Shown here: positions 25,444 through 33,326 of the stretch, one piece after another
How positions within the stretch are numbered: position 1 is the first letter of the stretch
Layout of the letters: each line of letters begins with the position of its first letter
Assembly: GCA_002425245.1 (NCBI GenBank)
Contig: DILW01000155.1
Coordinates: 1 to 53,873 of the forward strand
Source of the DNA: Betaproteobacteria bacterium UBA5582
GTDB taxonomy: Bacteria; Pseudomonadota; Gammaproteobacteria; Burkholderiales; Rhodocyclaceae
Reading direction: 5' to 3'
DNA length: 53,873 nucleotides
Position numbers and translations under genes: made by a program
Notes under the pieces: model-generated
Seen by the model: only the letters and a program-made list of their open reading frames with translations
Told to the model about the DNA's origin: nothing
Databases searched by the model: none

Positions 25444-25614
25444 ATGGCTAGCAAAGGCGGTCGCGAAAAGATCAAGCTGGAATCCACTGCAGGTACCGGT
25501 CACTTCTACACCACTTCCAAGAACAAGCGCACGACGCCTGAAAAACTGGAATTCATGAAGTACGACCCGAAGGCCCGCAAGCATGTGGCCTACAAGGAAG
25601 TGAAGCTGAAGTAA
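25444..25614 (+). CDS. rpmG: 50S ribosomal protein L33
   Basis: 56-residue L33. MASKGGREKIKLESTAGTGHFYTTSKNKR and the end KHVAYKEVKLK are typical. It has no zinc-binding CxxC pairs, so it is the cysteine-free (C-) form. GAGAGGAACTGAAAA precedes the ATG. Followed at once by a strong terminator. Below usual ORF-length cut-offs but certain. Confidence 0.98.
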   Translation: MASKGGREKIKLESTAGTGHFYTTSKNKRTTPEKLEFMKYDPKARKHVAYKEVKLK

Positions 25615-25631
25615 ACGCTTCGCAAATCCAG

Positions 25632-25656
25632 AAAAACCCGCCAATGGCGGGTTTTT
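25632..25656 (+). terminator. Rho-independent terminator of rpmB-rpmG
   Basis: AAAAACCCGCC pairs with GGCGGGTTTTT over a 3-base loop, with eight T in a row. It is 17 bases after the rpmG stop and also lies just past the end of the converging dsbB. Confidence 0.95.
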
Positions 25657-25666
25657 TTTCATCTGC

Positions 25667-26179
25667 TCACTTTCCCGGATGACGCATCAGGATCAGGACA
25701 TAGCCGATGATGCCGAGGAAGAACAAGACCGACCAGTTGGCCATCGACAAGCCCAGGAACACCCATTCCTTACTCGAGCAGAAGCCTGTGGCAAGAAACA
25801 GGGACGGCCACTGCATGCCAAGAACGTCAACCAGGCGTTCGATCAGATCAGGATTGGAGAAGCCACAGGCCGGCGCCAGATCGGGATAGGCCTGCATCCA
25901 ACTCTGGTAGAGCGCTATCCCCAAGCCGCCGAGCGACAGTAGCAGGATGCCAAGCAACCAGAACAGACTGGCTGCGGGAAACAGAAAACCCAGCAAAGCC
26001 AGAACACCGATCGACAGGTACAGCAGGCGCTGAAAAATGCAGTAGGGGCAAGGCGACAGACTCAGCATTGCCTGCAATTGCAAGCCGGCGAACGCCACCC
26101 CGAAACACCCGGCAGAGAGCGCACTGAACCAAGCCCGCTTCGGATACGCCAAGACACATTGGCGCAGCAATTTGTACAT
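25667..26179 (-). CDS. dsbB: Disulfide bond formation protein DsbB
   Basis: Inner-membrane enzyme that re-oxidises periplasmic DsbA and passes electrons to quinone. 170 residues with four transmembrane helices (about 15-35, 47-63, 68-90, 143-163). Redox pairs: Cys44-Cys47 (SPCPYC) at the quinone site and Cys105/Cys134 in the second periplasmic loop. The ATG at 26179 has GGAGG upstream, so the longer open frame is rejected. Single gene, converging on rpmG. Confidence 0.94.
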   Translation of the reverse strand: MYKLLRQCVLAYPKRAWFSALSAGCFGVAFAGLQLQAMLSLSPCPYCIFQRLLYLSIGVLALLGFLFPAASLFWLLGILLLSLGGLGIALYQSWMQAYPDLAPACGFSNPDLIERLVDVLGMQWPSLFLATGFCSSKEWVFLGLSMANWSVLFFLGIIGYVLILMRHPGK

Positions 26180-26301
26180 CAACAATCCTCCAAATTTAAC
26201 AATCAAATCAAAAACAGCCAATAACTTGCCAGAAACCGCCATTTCCCGGCAAAATGTTAGCTAGAGCCAAAACGGCCCAAGACATCAAGCGGAGACAAGA
26301 T

Positions 26302-28428
26302 TTGCCCACACCAACCCAACTGACCGGGACCCAGGGTCTGCTGGCCCTGATCTCGGCGTGCAATTCTGCGCGACACCAGGATCGCGACGAGAGCACGATG
26401 CTACAGCAGCAATGCCGACTGCTGGTGGAAACCGGCGGCTATCGTAGCGCAAGCCTCAGTGTTTCGCCGAGCACCTCGTCCAGGCGGAACAAATCAAGGC
26501 TGAAGCTGGTGGCCAGTTCGCACGAGCATCGCAATGCGTCGGAAGACGAAACAATCCACCTCAAATTATCCTGGAAGGATAGCAGCCAGGGCCGCGGCGA
26601 GCTGCATGTCGAATCCCTCACCCCATTCGCGGCCGATGAGCGTGTGGCACTGCAGATCATCGCCGACAACATCGGCGACAGCCTGCAACAGATTCGCCAG
26701 GCAAGCGCGAACCATCTGCTCGAGTCACGCCTGCGCCAACTCTCCCGCGCGCTCGAGTCGAGCCACAATGGGGTGATGATTACCTCGTCCACCCAACTTG
26801 ATCATCCCATTGTTTATGTAAATCCGGCTTTCGAACGTATCACCGGCTACACCGCAGACGAGGTCATCGGACTGAGCGGGCGTTTTCTGGTCCGTGACGA
26901 CCTTAATCAGCGCGGCCTGGGCACCATCCGCGAAGCCCTGCGCAGCCGGCGTGAAGCGCACGCCATCCTGCGCAACTACCGTAAGGACGGCTCCCTGTTC
27001 TGGAACGAACTGTTCATTTCGCCGGTGCGCGACGAGGGCGGCAGCATGACCACGCACTTCGTCAGCATCATCAACGATGTCAGCGAGCGCATCAGTTATG
27101 AGCAACAACTTGAATTCCATGCCAACCACGACGCGCTGACCGGCCTGGCCAACCGCAATCTGCTCAACGACCGGATTGCGCAAGCACTCGCCCAGGCTCG
27201 GGCGGACGGTTTGCTGGTTGGCGTCTTGCTCCTCGATCTCGATCGGTTCAAGCTGATCAACGACGGTTTCGGCCATTCACCCGGCAATGAATTGCTTAAA
27301 TCGGTTGCCCATCGACTCAATCAGAGCGTTCGCGATACCGACACCGTGGCACGCCTGGGCGGAGACGAATTCGTTGTCGTCATCGGTCGCCTGCAATCGG
27401 CCGACGATCTGGCGATTGTTGCCAGCAAGATACTGCGCTCGCTCAACCAGCCTTTCATCATGGAAGGCAAGGAAATCTTCGTCACCGCTTCGGTTGGCGC
27501 GGCGGTCTATCCGCGCGATGGTGAACATGGGGAAACCCTGTTGCGCAATGCCGACGTGGCGATGTACCGGGTCAAGGAGCACGGCCGCAACAACTATCGC
27601 TTCTACGCACCGGAAATGACCCACATGGCGATTGATCGCCTGGACATGGAAGGCAATCTGCGGCGCGCACTCGAACGCGATGAACTGGAAGTTTTTTACC
27701 AGCCCCTGGTGGATCTGGAGGGTGGCCGGATTGTCGGCGCCGAAGCTCTGATCCGCTGGCGTCATCCGCGCATCGGCATGATCCAGCCCGCCGAGTTCAT
27801 TCCCCTGGCCGAGGATACCGGTCTGATCATTCCACTTGGACAATTTGTCCTGCGCCGGGTATGCGCCGACCTGAACGAGTGGCAGCAAGCGGGTTTACCC
27901 CCGGTCAAGCTATCGATCAACCTGTCGGCTCGCCAGTTCAGGCAGGACGACCTGGCCGCAAGCATTCGCAGCGCACTGGACAGCGCCGGCATCGAAGGCA
28001 GTCGCCTGGCGTTCGAGCTGACCGAAAGCATGGTCATGCATGACGTGGAAAATACCCTGCTGACCCTGCGTGAGCTGAAAAACCTGGGTGCCACGATCTC
28101 GCTCGACGATTTCGGTACCGGCTATTCCAGCCTCTCCTACCTCAAGCGCTTCCCGATTGACACGCTGAAGATCGATCGCAGCTTCGTGCGCGACATCCAT
28201 CAGGACAAGGACGACGCCGCCATTGCTCATGCGGTGATCGCGATGGCGCACAAACTGGGAATCAGGGTGATTGCCGAAGGCGTTGAGACACAGGCTCAAC
28301 TCGACCTGTTGCGCAATTTCGGCTGCGACGAACTACAGGGTTATCTGTTCAGCCGGCCCGTTCCAGCGGGCGAATTCGCCCTCATGCTGGGCCAGGGGAA
28401 AACGCTGTCCGCTACGGGGCAGTCATGA
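26302..28428 (+). CDS. Bifunctional diguanylate cyclase/phosphodiesterase with GAF-like and PAS domains
   Basis: Likely makes and breaks cyclic di-GMP. From TTG 26302 (708 residues; GGAG 7 bases upstream): GAF-like region (about 5-135), PAS (about 149-264, IVYVNPAFERITGYT and NYRKDGSLFWNELFISPV with PAC), GGDEF (about 275-440) and EAL (about 450-700). The GGDEF motif (353-357) and RxxD inhibitory site (344-347) are intact. The EAL domain keeps EALIRW, NLSARQF, ELTES, DDFGTGYSS, KIDRSF and AEGVET, so both activities look possible. An upstream ATG at 26254 would add 16 residues but lacks a ribosome site. No transmembrane segment; cytosolic sensor. Coupled to the next small ORF. Confidence 0.92.
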   Translation: MPTPTQLTGTQGLLALISACNSARHQDRDESTMLQQQCRLLVETGGYRSASLSVSPSTSSRRNKSRLKLVASSHEHRNASEDETIHLKLSWKDSSQGRGELHVESLTPFAADERVALQIIADNIGDSLQQIRQASANHLLESRLRQLSRALESSHNGVMITSSTQLDHPIVYVNPAFERITGYTADEVIGLSGRFLVRDDLNQRGLGTIREALRSRREAHAILRNYRKDGSLFWNELFISPVRDEGGSMTTHFVSIINDVSERISYEQQLEFHANHDALTGLANRNLLNDRIAQALAQARADGLLVGVLLLDLDRFKLINDGFGHSPGNELLKSVAHRLNQSVRDTDTVARLGGDEFVVVIGRLQSADDLAIVASKILRSLNQPFIMEGKEIFVTASVGAAVYPRDGEHGETLLRNADVAMYRVKEHGRNNYRFYAPEMTHMAIDRLDMEGNLRRALERDELEVFYQPLVDLEGGRIVGAEALIRWRHPRIGMIQPAEFIPLAEDTGLIIPLGQFVLRRVCADLNEWQQAGLPPVKLSINLSARQFRQDDLAASIRSALDSAGIEGSRLAFELTESMVMHDVENTLLTLRELKNLGATISLDDFGTGYSSLSYLKRFPIDTLKIDRSFVRDIHQDKDDAAIAHAVIAMAHKLGIRVIAEGVETQAQLDLLRNFGCDELQGYLFSRPVPAGEFALMLGQGKTLSATGQS

Positions 28429-28646
28429 AGAACAAGCTAAGCCACCGGCAGCTCAGTCGACAAGAATTGGCCGACTATCTGGGCAAAGCCAGAATAGACG
28501 CTGCCGAGGCTGTAGACAGCTGCCGTGTTTATCGCTGTCAGGACGATCAGGGAGAAGCCCTGATCATCGCCCTCCCCGGCGGCAACGCGCTGCTCGTCAG
28601 CAGTTCTCCAGCGCAGACAGTGGACCGTCGCCGCCGGGCTGGTTAA
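28425..28646 (+). CDS. Hypothetical 73-residue protein coupled to the GGDEF/EAL gene
   Basis: Begins in an ATGA overlap with the GGDEF/EAL stop and ends 10 bases before the response regulator, so it bridges the two signalling units. Soluble, charged N-terminal half (KNKLSHRQLSRQELADYLGKARID), a short Cys pair DSCRVYRCQD (C-x4-C), then a hydrophobic beta-like stretch ALIIALPGGNALLVSSS and a basic tail DRRRRAG. I recognise no family. Tight coupling on both sides and neighbour-like codon use support a real gene. Confidence 0.7.
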   Translation: MKNKLSHRQLSRQELADYLGKARIDAAEAVDSCRVYRCQDDQGEALIIALPGGNALLVSSSPAQTVDRRRRAG

Positions 28647-28656
28647 ACTTGCGCGC

Positions 28657-29355
28657 ATGACTACGCGCATCCTCCTCGTCGAAGACGATGAACGACTGGC
28701 TGAACTGACAGCCGAATACCTGACCCGCAACGACCTCGAAGTTGCCATTGAGGCACGGGGTGACCTTGCCGAGTCCCGCATCCTCAGTGAGCAGCCAGAC
28801 CTGGTCATTCTCGACGTGATGCTGCCCGGCAAGGATGGTTTTGAAGTCTGTCGTGCCGTCCGGCCAAGTTACCGCGGCGTGATCCTGATGCTGACCGCAC
28901 GCGACGAAGACTTCGACCAGATACTCGGGCTTGAGCTGGGTGCAGACGACTACATCGCCAAACCGGTTCAGCCGCGCGTACTGCTCGCCCGAATCAAGGC
29001 ACTGTTGCGCAGGTTGCCGGCCACCGGTGAAATCGACGCCAGCGACAGCCAGATTTTCGGCCAGTTCCGGATCAGCCAGGCAACCCGCACGGCGAGCCTG
29101 AACGATCAGGCCATCGACCTGACCACCGCCGAGTTCGACCTGCTGTGGCTACTTGCCTCGCACGCCGGGAACGTGCTTTCCCGCGACGACCTGCTCCAGG
29201 AACTGCGGGGAATCGGATTCGACGGCCTGGACCGCTCGATTGACGCACGCATATCCAGGCTGCGCAAAAAGCTGAACGACGACCCGGAGAATCCAACGCG
29301 CATCAAGACCGTGCGCGGCAAGGGCTACCTGTTCAGCAAGCATGACTGGAACTGA
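28657..29355 (+). CDS. Response regulator, OmpR/RstA family
   Basis: 232 residues. Receiver domain (1-115) with acidic pocket Glu9-Asp10-Asp11, phospho-acceptor Asp53 (LVILDVMLPGKDG), and the YIAKPV lysine; winged-helix DNA-binding domain (about 130-230) with DLTTAEFDLLWLLASHAG and the SIDARISRLRKKLNDDPENPTRIKTVRGKGYLF end typical of OmpR/PhoB regulators. Closest in layout to RstA. Its stop overlaps the histidine kinase start by 14 bases, so the two are co-translated partners. Input signal unknown. Confidence 0.93.
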   Translation: MTTRILLVEDDERLAELTAEYLTRNDLEVAIEARGDLAESRILSEQPDLVILDVMLPGKDGFEVCRAVRPSYRGVILMLTARDEDFDQILGLELGADDYIAKPVQPRVLLARIKALLRRLPATGEIDASDSQIFGQFRISQATRTASLNDQAIDLTTAEFDLLWLLASHAGNVLSRDDLLQELRGIGFDGLDRSIDARISRLRKKLNDDPENPTRIKTVRGKGYLFSKHDWN

Positions 29356-30775
29356 TCCGGTCCCACCGGACGGTAGCCCCCCCGGGCGTCAGGGGCTGGC
29401 TCGTTCGCTGTTCCGCGCATCCATGCCACGCTGGCGGGGTGGTCGTTACAGCCTGTCCAAGCTGTTCTTCAATTTCTATCTGCTGGCGATGGGCTCCTTC
29501 GTCGCCATCGCCTTCATAGCCGATTTCATCATCTCCACGGCCCAGCAGGGAATCACCGACGATTATGCCCGCCGCTTCATGCGCGGCACGATCACCCTGA
29601 TCGAGGATGAGCTGTTTCGTCATCCTCGTCGTCAATGGGAACGGCAGATTCAGGAAATTGACAGCAAGTTTTCCTACAAGCTCGGCATCGTCGAACGGCG
29701 CACCCTGGATACCCGGCTGACCAGTGCTCAGGTGGCCAAACTCGACGGCGGCGATATCGCCATTGCCCACGATCACGACGTGATGTACCACCGCCTGGGC
29801 AACACCAGCAAAATCCTGGTCGTCGGCCCCTTGTCCGCCAGCCGCCACACCGAGGAAAACGAGGGTCTGCCGCTGGATTTGCGGCTACGCCTGCTGACCT
29901 GGAGCCTGATCGGCGTGATTTTTGCCATCGCACTATGGTTCTGGGTCCGCCCGGTCTGGCGCGACCTGGAGACCCTGCGCCAGAGCGCACGCGATCTGGG
30001 CGACGGAAACTTTGAAGCTGATCCCACCCTGGTCCAGACCCAGCTCTTTTCTCCCCTCGCGGACACGCTCAACAGCATGGCCGAGCGTGTGCGTCAGCTG
30101 CTGGCAACGCATCGAGAACTTTCCTGCGGCATTTCCCACGAACTGCGCACCCCAATCGCACGAATGCGTTTCGCCCTGGAAATGTTATCGGAAACCAGCG
30201 ACCTGGATGAACGTCGGCGCTTATGGGCGATGATGGAGGCCGACCTTGATGAACTCGACCAGTTGATCGACACCAGCCTGACCTATGCCCGCTTTGAGCG
30301 CGAAGCACCGGAAGCCCATTTCTCCAGCGTTCGCTTTGCCGACTGGCTGGACGATGAGGTCGACTCAGTCCGCCTGCTCGGACGACAACTACAACTGACA
30401 GTCGATACCGAAGGCCTGCCCGACAACCTCCAGGTCGACCTCGACCGCAAGGCCATGCCTTATGCCTTGCGCAACTTGCTGCGCAACGCATTCAAATACG
30501 CAAGCGCGGAAATTCGGGTCAGTTCGGAATTGATTGGGGATCGCATCGCCATCCACGTTGACGACGACGGTATCGGCATCCCCGAGGAAGAGCGGGAAAA
30601 GATCTTCTCTGCCTTCACCCGCCTCGATCGCTCCCGTGACCGCTCCACCGGCGGCTATGGACTCGGCCTGGCCATTGCCCGTCGCGTCCTCGAACTGCAC
30701 GGCGGAACCGCCAGTGCCGGCTGCTCGCCGCTTGGCGGTGCGCGCTTCACCCTAACCTGGCCTGCTCGGCAATAG
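29342..30775 (+). CDS. Sensor histidine kinase, RstB-like
   Basis: 477 residues. Two transmembrane helices (about 41-64 and 184-203) flank a ~120-residue periplasmic sensor domain; HAMP follows (about 200-255), then the dimerisation helix with phospho-accepting His266 (CGISHELRTPIARMRF). The ATPase domain has the N box (LRNLLRNAFKYA), G1 (DDDGIGIP), F box (FSAFTRLDRSRD) and G2 (GGYGLGLAIA). The periplasmic part keeps LDTRLTSAQVAKLDGGDIAIA, seen in RstB-type sensors. Overlaps the regulator gene by 14 bases. Confidence 0.92.
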   Translation: MTGTDPVPPDGSPPGRQGLARSLFRASMPRWRGGRYSLSKLFFNFYLLAMGSFVAIAFIADFIISTAQQGITDDYARRFMRGTITLIEDELFRHPRRQWERQIQEIDSKFSYKLGIVERRTLDTRLTSAQVAKLDGGDIAIAHDHDVMYHRLGNTSKILVVGPLSASRHTEENEGLPLDLRLRLLTWSLIGVIFAIALWFWVRPVWRDLETLRQSARDLGDGNFEADPTLVQTQLFSPLADTLNSMAERVRQLLATHRELSCGISHELRTPIARMRFALEMLSETSDLDERRRLWAMMEADLDELDQLIDTSLTYARFEREAPEAHFSSVRFADWLDDEVDSVRLLGRQLQLTVDTEGLPDNLQVDLDRKAMPYALRNLLRNAFKYASAEIRVSSELIGDRIAIHVDDDGIGIPEEEREKIFSAFTRLDRSRDRSTGGYGLGLAIARRVLELHGGTASAGCSPLGGARFTLTWPARQ

Positions 30776-30874
30776 CCAGGCAGTTACATTCCGTCATCGA
30801 CAACGGCAGGAAGGTTACCTGCAGGCAACCGAGGCGCAACACCGCGGAAACAGGCGTTTGCCTAGAATGTCGCC

Positions 30875-31030
30875 ATGCTTCCCGAAAACGAAACCGCCGA
30901 GGAAAAAATGATGATGGAAAAAAACATCAGGGCATTTCTTGCCGCTGCCCGCACCTACCTGCTTGAACTGGTTCAGCCTGCGAACGCCACTGAAGTACGA
31001 CTGGCCACTATCCCGGTACGTCGCCACTGA
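30875..31030 (+). CDS. Hypothetical 51-residue ORF
   Basis: Too short for most gene callers. Translation starts MLPENETAEEKMMMEKNI, acidic then an amphipathic helix (RAFLAAARTYLLELVQPA) and ends VRLATIPVRRH. Its stop overlaps the ATG at 31030 by one base (TGATG), a coupling that argues for translation of both. No clear ribosome site before 30875 and no recognised family. 99 bases after the kinase gene. Confidence 0.4.
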   Translation: MLPENETAEEKMMMEKNIRAFLAAARTYLLELVQPANATEVRLATIPVRRH

Positions 31031-31218
31031 TGAGCCTGCCCGACGACTTGCCGGTCAGCGAAAGTCTTGCCGTCTTTCTGGGCGTTGCCGGCTTCCAATG
31101 GCTCACTGCCGGCCGCGCCGGACTAGTTGAGTCGTTGCTACCGGCCCTGCTGGTCGGCATCATCATCTTCGCCGTCCGCCGCTGGCGTCAGCGAAAACAT
31201 CGCCCGGGCGAACATTGA
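31030..31218 (+). CDS. Hypothetical 62-residue membrane protein
   Basis: MSLPDDLPVSESLAVFLGVAG, then one strong transmembrane helix (about 33-50, VESLLPALLVGIIIFAVRRW) followed by a basic tail RRWRQRKHR, predicting N-out/C-in topology with the tail in the cytosol. A weaker hydrophobic stretch lies at 13-25. Starts one base inside the preceding 51-residue ORF. Converges on nudF with 15 bases between. No family recognised. Confidence 0.5.
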   Translation: MSLPDDLPVSESLAVFLGVAGFQWLTAGRAGLVESLLPALLVGIIIFAVRRWRQRKHRPGEH

Positions 31219-31233
31219 ACCAGGCTGACGTGC

Positions 31234-31773
31234 TCAGCAGCGCTCAAGCCAGAACAGGGCAGTTATCGTCTTGGCATCGGTGATCCGCCCATCGAACACG
31301 GCCTGACGCGCCTCTTCGGGTGACATTTCGATCACATCGATAAATTCATTGTGGTCGAGCGCCTGCCCCCCGTCGCAGCGAAGATCGCGGGCGACGAATA
31401 TCTCGATCCGCTCATCGGCATACCCGATGCAGGGATGCATGACCCCCAGATGCTCCCATTGACTGGCCAGATAGCCGGTCTCTTCCCTGAGCTCGCGGCG
31501 CGCCGTCTCCGCCAGCGCTTCGCCTGGATCGATCTTGCCAGCAGGCAGTTCGAGAAACACCCTGCGCAAGGGATAACGGAATTGGCGTTCGAACAGCAGA
31601 TTTCCGTTCGGCAAAAAGGCAAGAATGACCACCGCACCGGGATGGTGAATGTATTCCCGGATTGAGCTGGTGCCGTTGGGCAGACGAACTTGATCGCGGC
31701 GTACCTTGAGCAGGACACCGTCGAAGACGGTTTCGGAGCTCAGTTCCGATTCAACAAGGTGCTGCTCGGACAT
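31234..31773 (-). CDS. nudF: Nudix hydrolase, ADP-ribose pyrophosphatase type
   Basis: Hydrolyses ADP-ribose or similar nucleoside diphosphate sugars. 179 residues. The Nudix box GKIDPGEALAETARRELREETGY matches G-x5-E-x7-REUxEExGU exactly, and EYIHHPGAVVILAFLPNG before it is typical of the ADPRase group. GAGGAGGAAG precedes the ATG. It lies just beyond the nuo operon terminator on the same strand, so it may depend on readthrough or a promoter in the short gap. Symbol by family resemblance. Confidence 0.88.
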   Translation of the reverse strand: MSEQHLVESELSSETVFDGVLLKVRRDQVRLPNGTSSIREYIHHPGAVVILAFLPNGNLLFERQFRYPLRRVFLELPAGKIDPGEALAETARRELREETGYLASQWEHLGVMHPCIGYADERIEIFVARDLRCDGGQALDHNEFIDVIEMSPEEARQAVFDGRITDAKTITALFWLERC

Positions 31774-31790
31774 GCTTCCTCCTCAATTGA

Positions 31791-31816
31791 AAACGCCCCG
31801 ACGAAGCGGGGCGTTT
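31791..31816 (-). terminator. Terminator of the nuo operon
   Basis: AAACGCCCCG / CGGGGCGTTT, a 10-bp perfect stem with 6-base loop, ending in TTTT on the minus strand, 20 bases after the nuoN stop and 18 bases before nudF. Confidence 0.85.
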
Positions 31817-31835
31817 GTTGCGTCAACTTTACTGA

Positions 31836-33314
31836 TTACAGCGAGCGCAACAGCGCGAACGCACACAGCGTCATGATCAGCTGCGGGAACAGGCCCAGCA
31901 CCGCAACGGCAATGCCATTGGCGGAAATCAGGATGCGCATGTCCAGCCCGGCAACAATCGGCGTTTCGTCGGTCGGCGCATCGAAGTACATCAGCTTGAC
32001 CACACGCAGGTAGTAGAAGGCGCCGATCAGCGAGAACAACACGGCAACGATCGCCAACCAGATGTAGCCGGCAGCCACGACCGCCTGCAACACCGAGAAC
32101 TTGGCAAAGAAACCGACGAAGAAAGGCACGCCGGCCATCGAGAACATGATCATCAGCATGATGCCGGCGAACCACGGGCTGCGCTTGTTCAGGCCCTTGT
32201 AGTCGTCAAGCTGATCGGCTTCGAACCCGGCCCGGGACATCAGCAGGATCATGCCGAAGGCTGCAGCGGTCGTCAGCACGTAGGTGATGACATAGAACAT
32301 CGCCGAGCTGTAGGCGTTGATCGCGTAGCGGACGTCGCCGCCAACCACCCCGGTAACGATACCGAGCAGCATGAAACCCATGTGCGAGATCGCCGAGTAA
32401 GCCAGCATGCGCTTGAGGTTGGTTTGGGCGATGGCGGCCAGGTTACCAACAGCCATCGACAACACCGACAGGATGATCAGCATGCCTTGCCAGTCTTCCG
32501 CCAGGGTGATCAGGCCGCTGACCAGCAGACGCATCACGATGGCAAAGGCCGCCAGCTTGGGGGCCGAACCGATCAGCAGGGTGACCGGAGTCGGCGCACC
32601 GTGATAGACGTCGGGAATCCACATGTGGAAGGGAACGACGCCGAGCTTGAAGGCCAGACCGGCGACCAGGAATACCAGGCCGAAGACCAGCACGGTACGG
32701 TTGCTTTCTCCCTGATACAGCGCTTCGGCGAGCTCGGTGATCTCAAGCGTACCAGTGGCACCATAGATCATCGACATGCCGTAGAGCAGCATGCCGGAAG
32801 CGAGCGCACCAAGCACGAAGTACTTCATTGCCGCCTCGGTAGACGCCAGCGAATCGCGGTTCATGGCGACCATGGCGTACAGCGACAGCGACAGCAGTTC
32901 GAGACCGACGTAGAGGGTGACGAAGTTGTTGGCCGAGATCATCACCAGCATGCCGAGCGTGGCAAACAAGGCCAGCACGTAGTATTCGCCCTTGTTCATC
33001 TCGGGGCGGTCGAACAGATAGGCCCGCGAATAGAACATGACGACGATCATGGTCATGTACACGAACAGCTTCAGTAGATCGGCCATCATGTCATCGACGA
33101 ACATGTTGCTGAAGGTGTAGGTGATCTGACTGTCACTAGTGTAGATCTGGATCGCTGCAGCGCCGAGCAGGGTCAGCTGGGTCAGCGCGAAGGTCACGGT
33201 GCGCCGGCTGTCCTTGACGAACAGGTCGATCATCAGGATGGCCATGGCCATCGCCGCCAGGAAGATTTCCGGGGCAGCGGGCAGGAGGTCGGGAATAACG
33301 AAATTGTCGAACAT
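31836..33314 (-). CDS. nuoN: NADH-quinone oxidoreductase subunit N
   Basis: Antiporter-like proton-pumping subunit of complex I in the inner membrane. 492 residues, about 14 hydrophobic helices. Conserved family residues include the Glu in helix 5 (LYVGLELLSLSLYAMVA), the lysine segment GLAFKLGVVPFHMWIPDVYHGAPT, and NLKRMLAYSAISHMG. Last gene of the nuo operon, 12 bases after nuoM, followed by a terminator. Confidence 0.97.
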   Translation of the reverse strand: MFDNFVIPDLLPAAPEIFLAAMAMAILMIDLFVKDSRRTVTFALTQLTLLGAAAIQIYTSDSQITYTFSNMFVDDMMADLLKLFVYMTMIVVMFYSRAYLFDRPEMNKGEYYVLALFATLGMLVMISANNFVTLYVGLELLSLSLYAMVAMNRDSLASTEAAMKYFVLGALASGMLLYGMSMIYGATGTLEITELAEALYQGESNRTVLVFGLVFLVAGLAFKLGVVPFHMWIPDVYHGAPTPVTLLIGSAPKLAAFAIVMRLLVSGLITLAEDWQGMLIILSVLSMAVGNLAAIAQTNLKRMLAYSAISHMGFMLLGIVTGVVGGDVRYAINAYSSAMFYVITYVLTTAAAFGMILLMSRAGFEADQLDDYKGLNKRSPWFAGIMLMIMFSMAGVPFFVGFFAKFSVLQAVVAAGYIWLAIVAVLFSLIGAFYYLRVVKLMYFDAPTDETPIVAGLDMRILISANGIAVAVLGLFPQLIMTLCAFALLRSL

Positions 33315-33326
33315 GTCGGCTACCGT

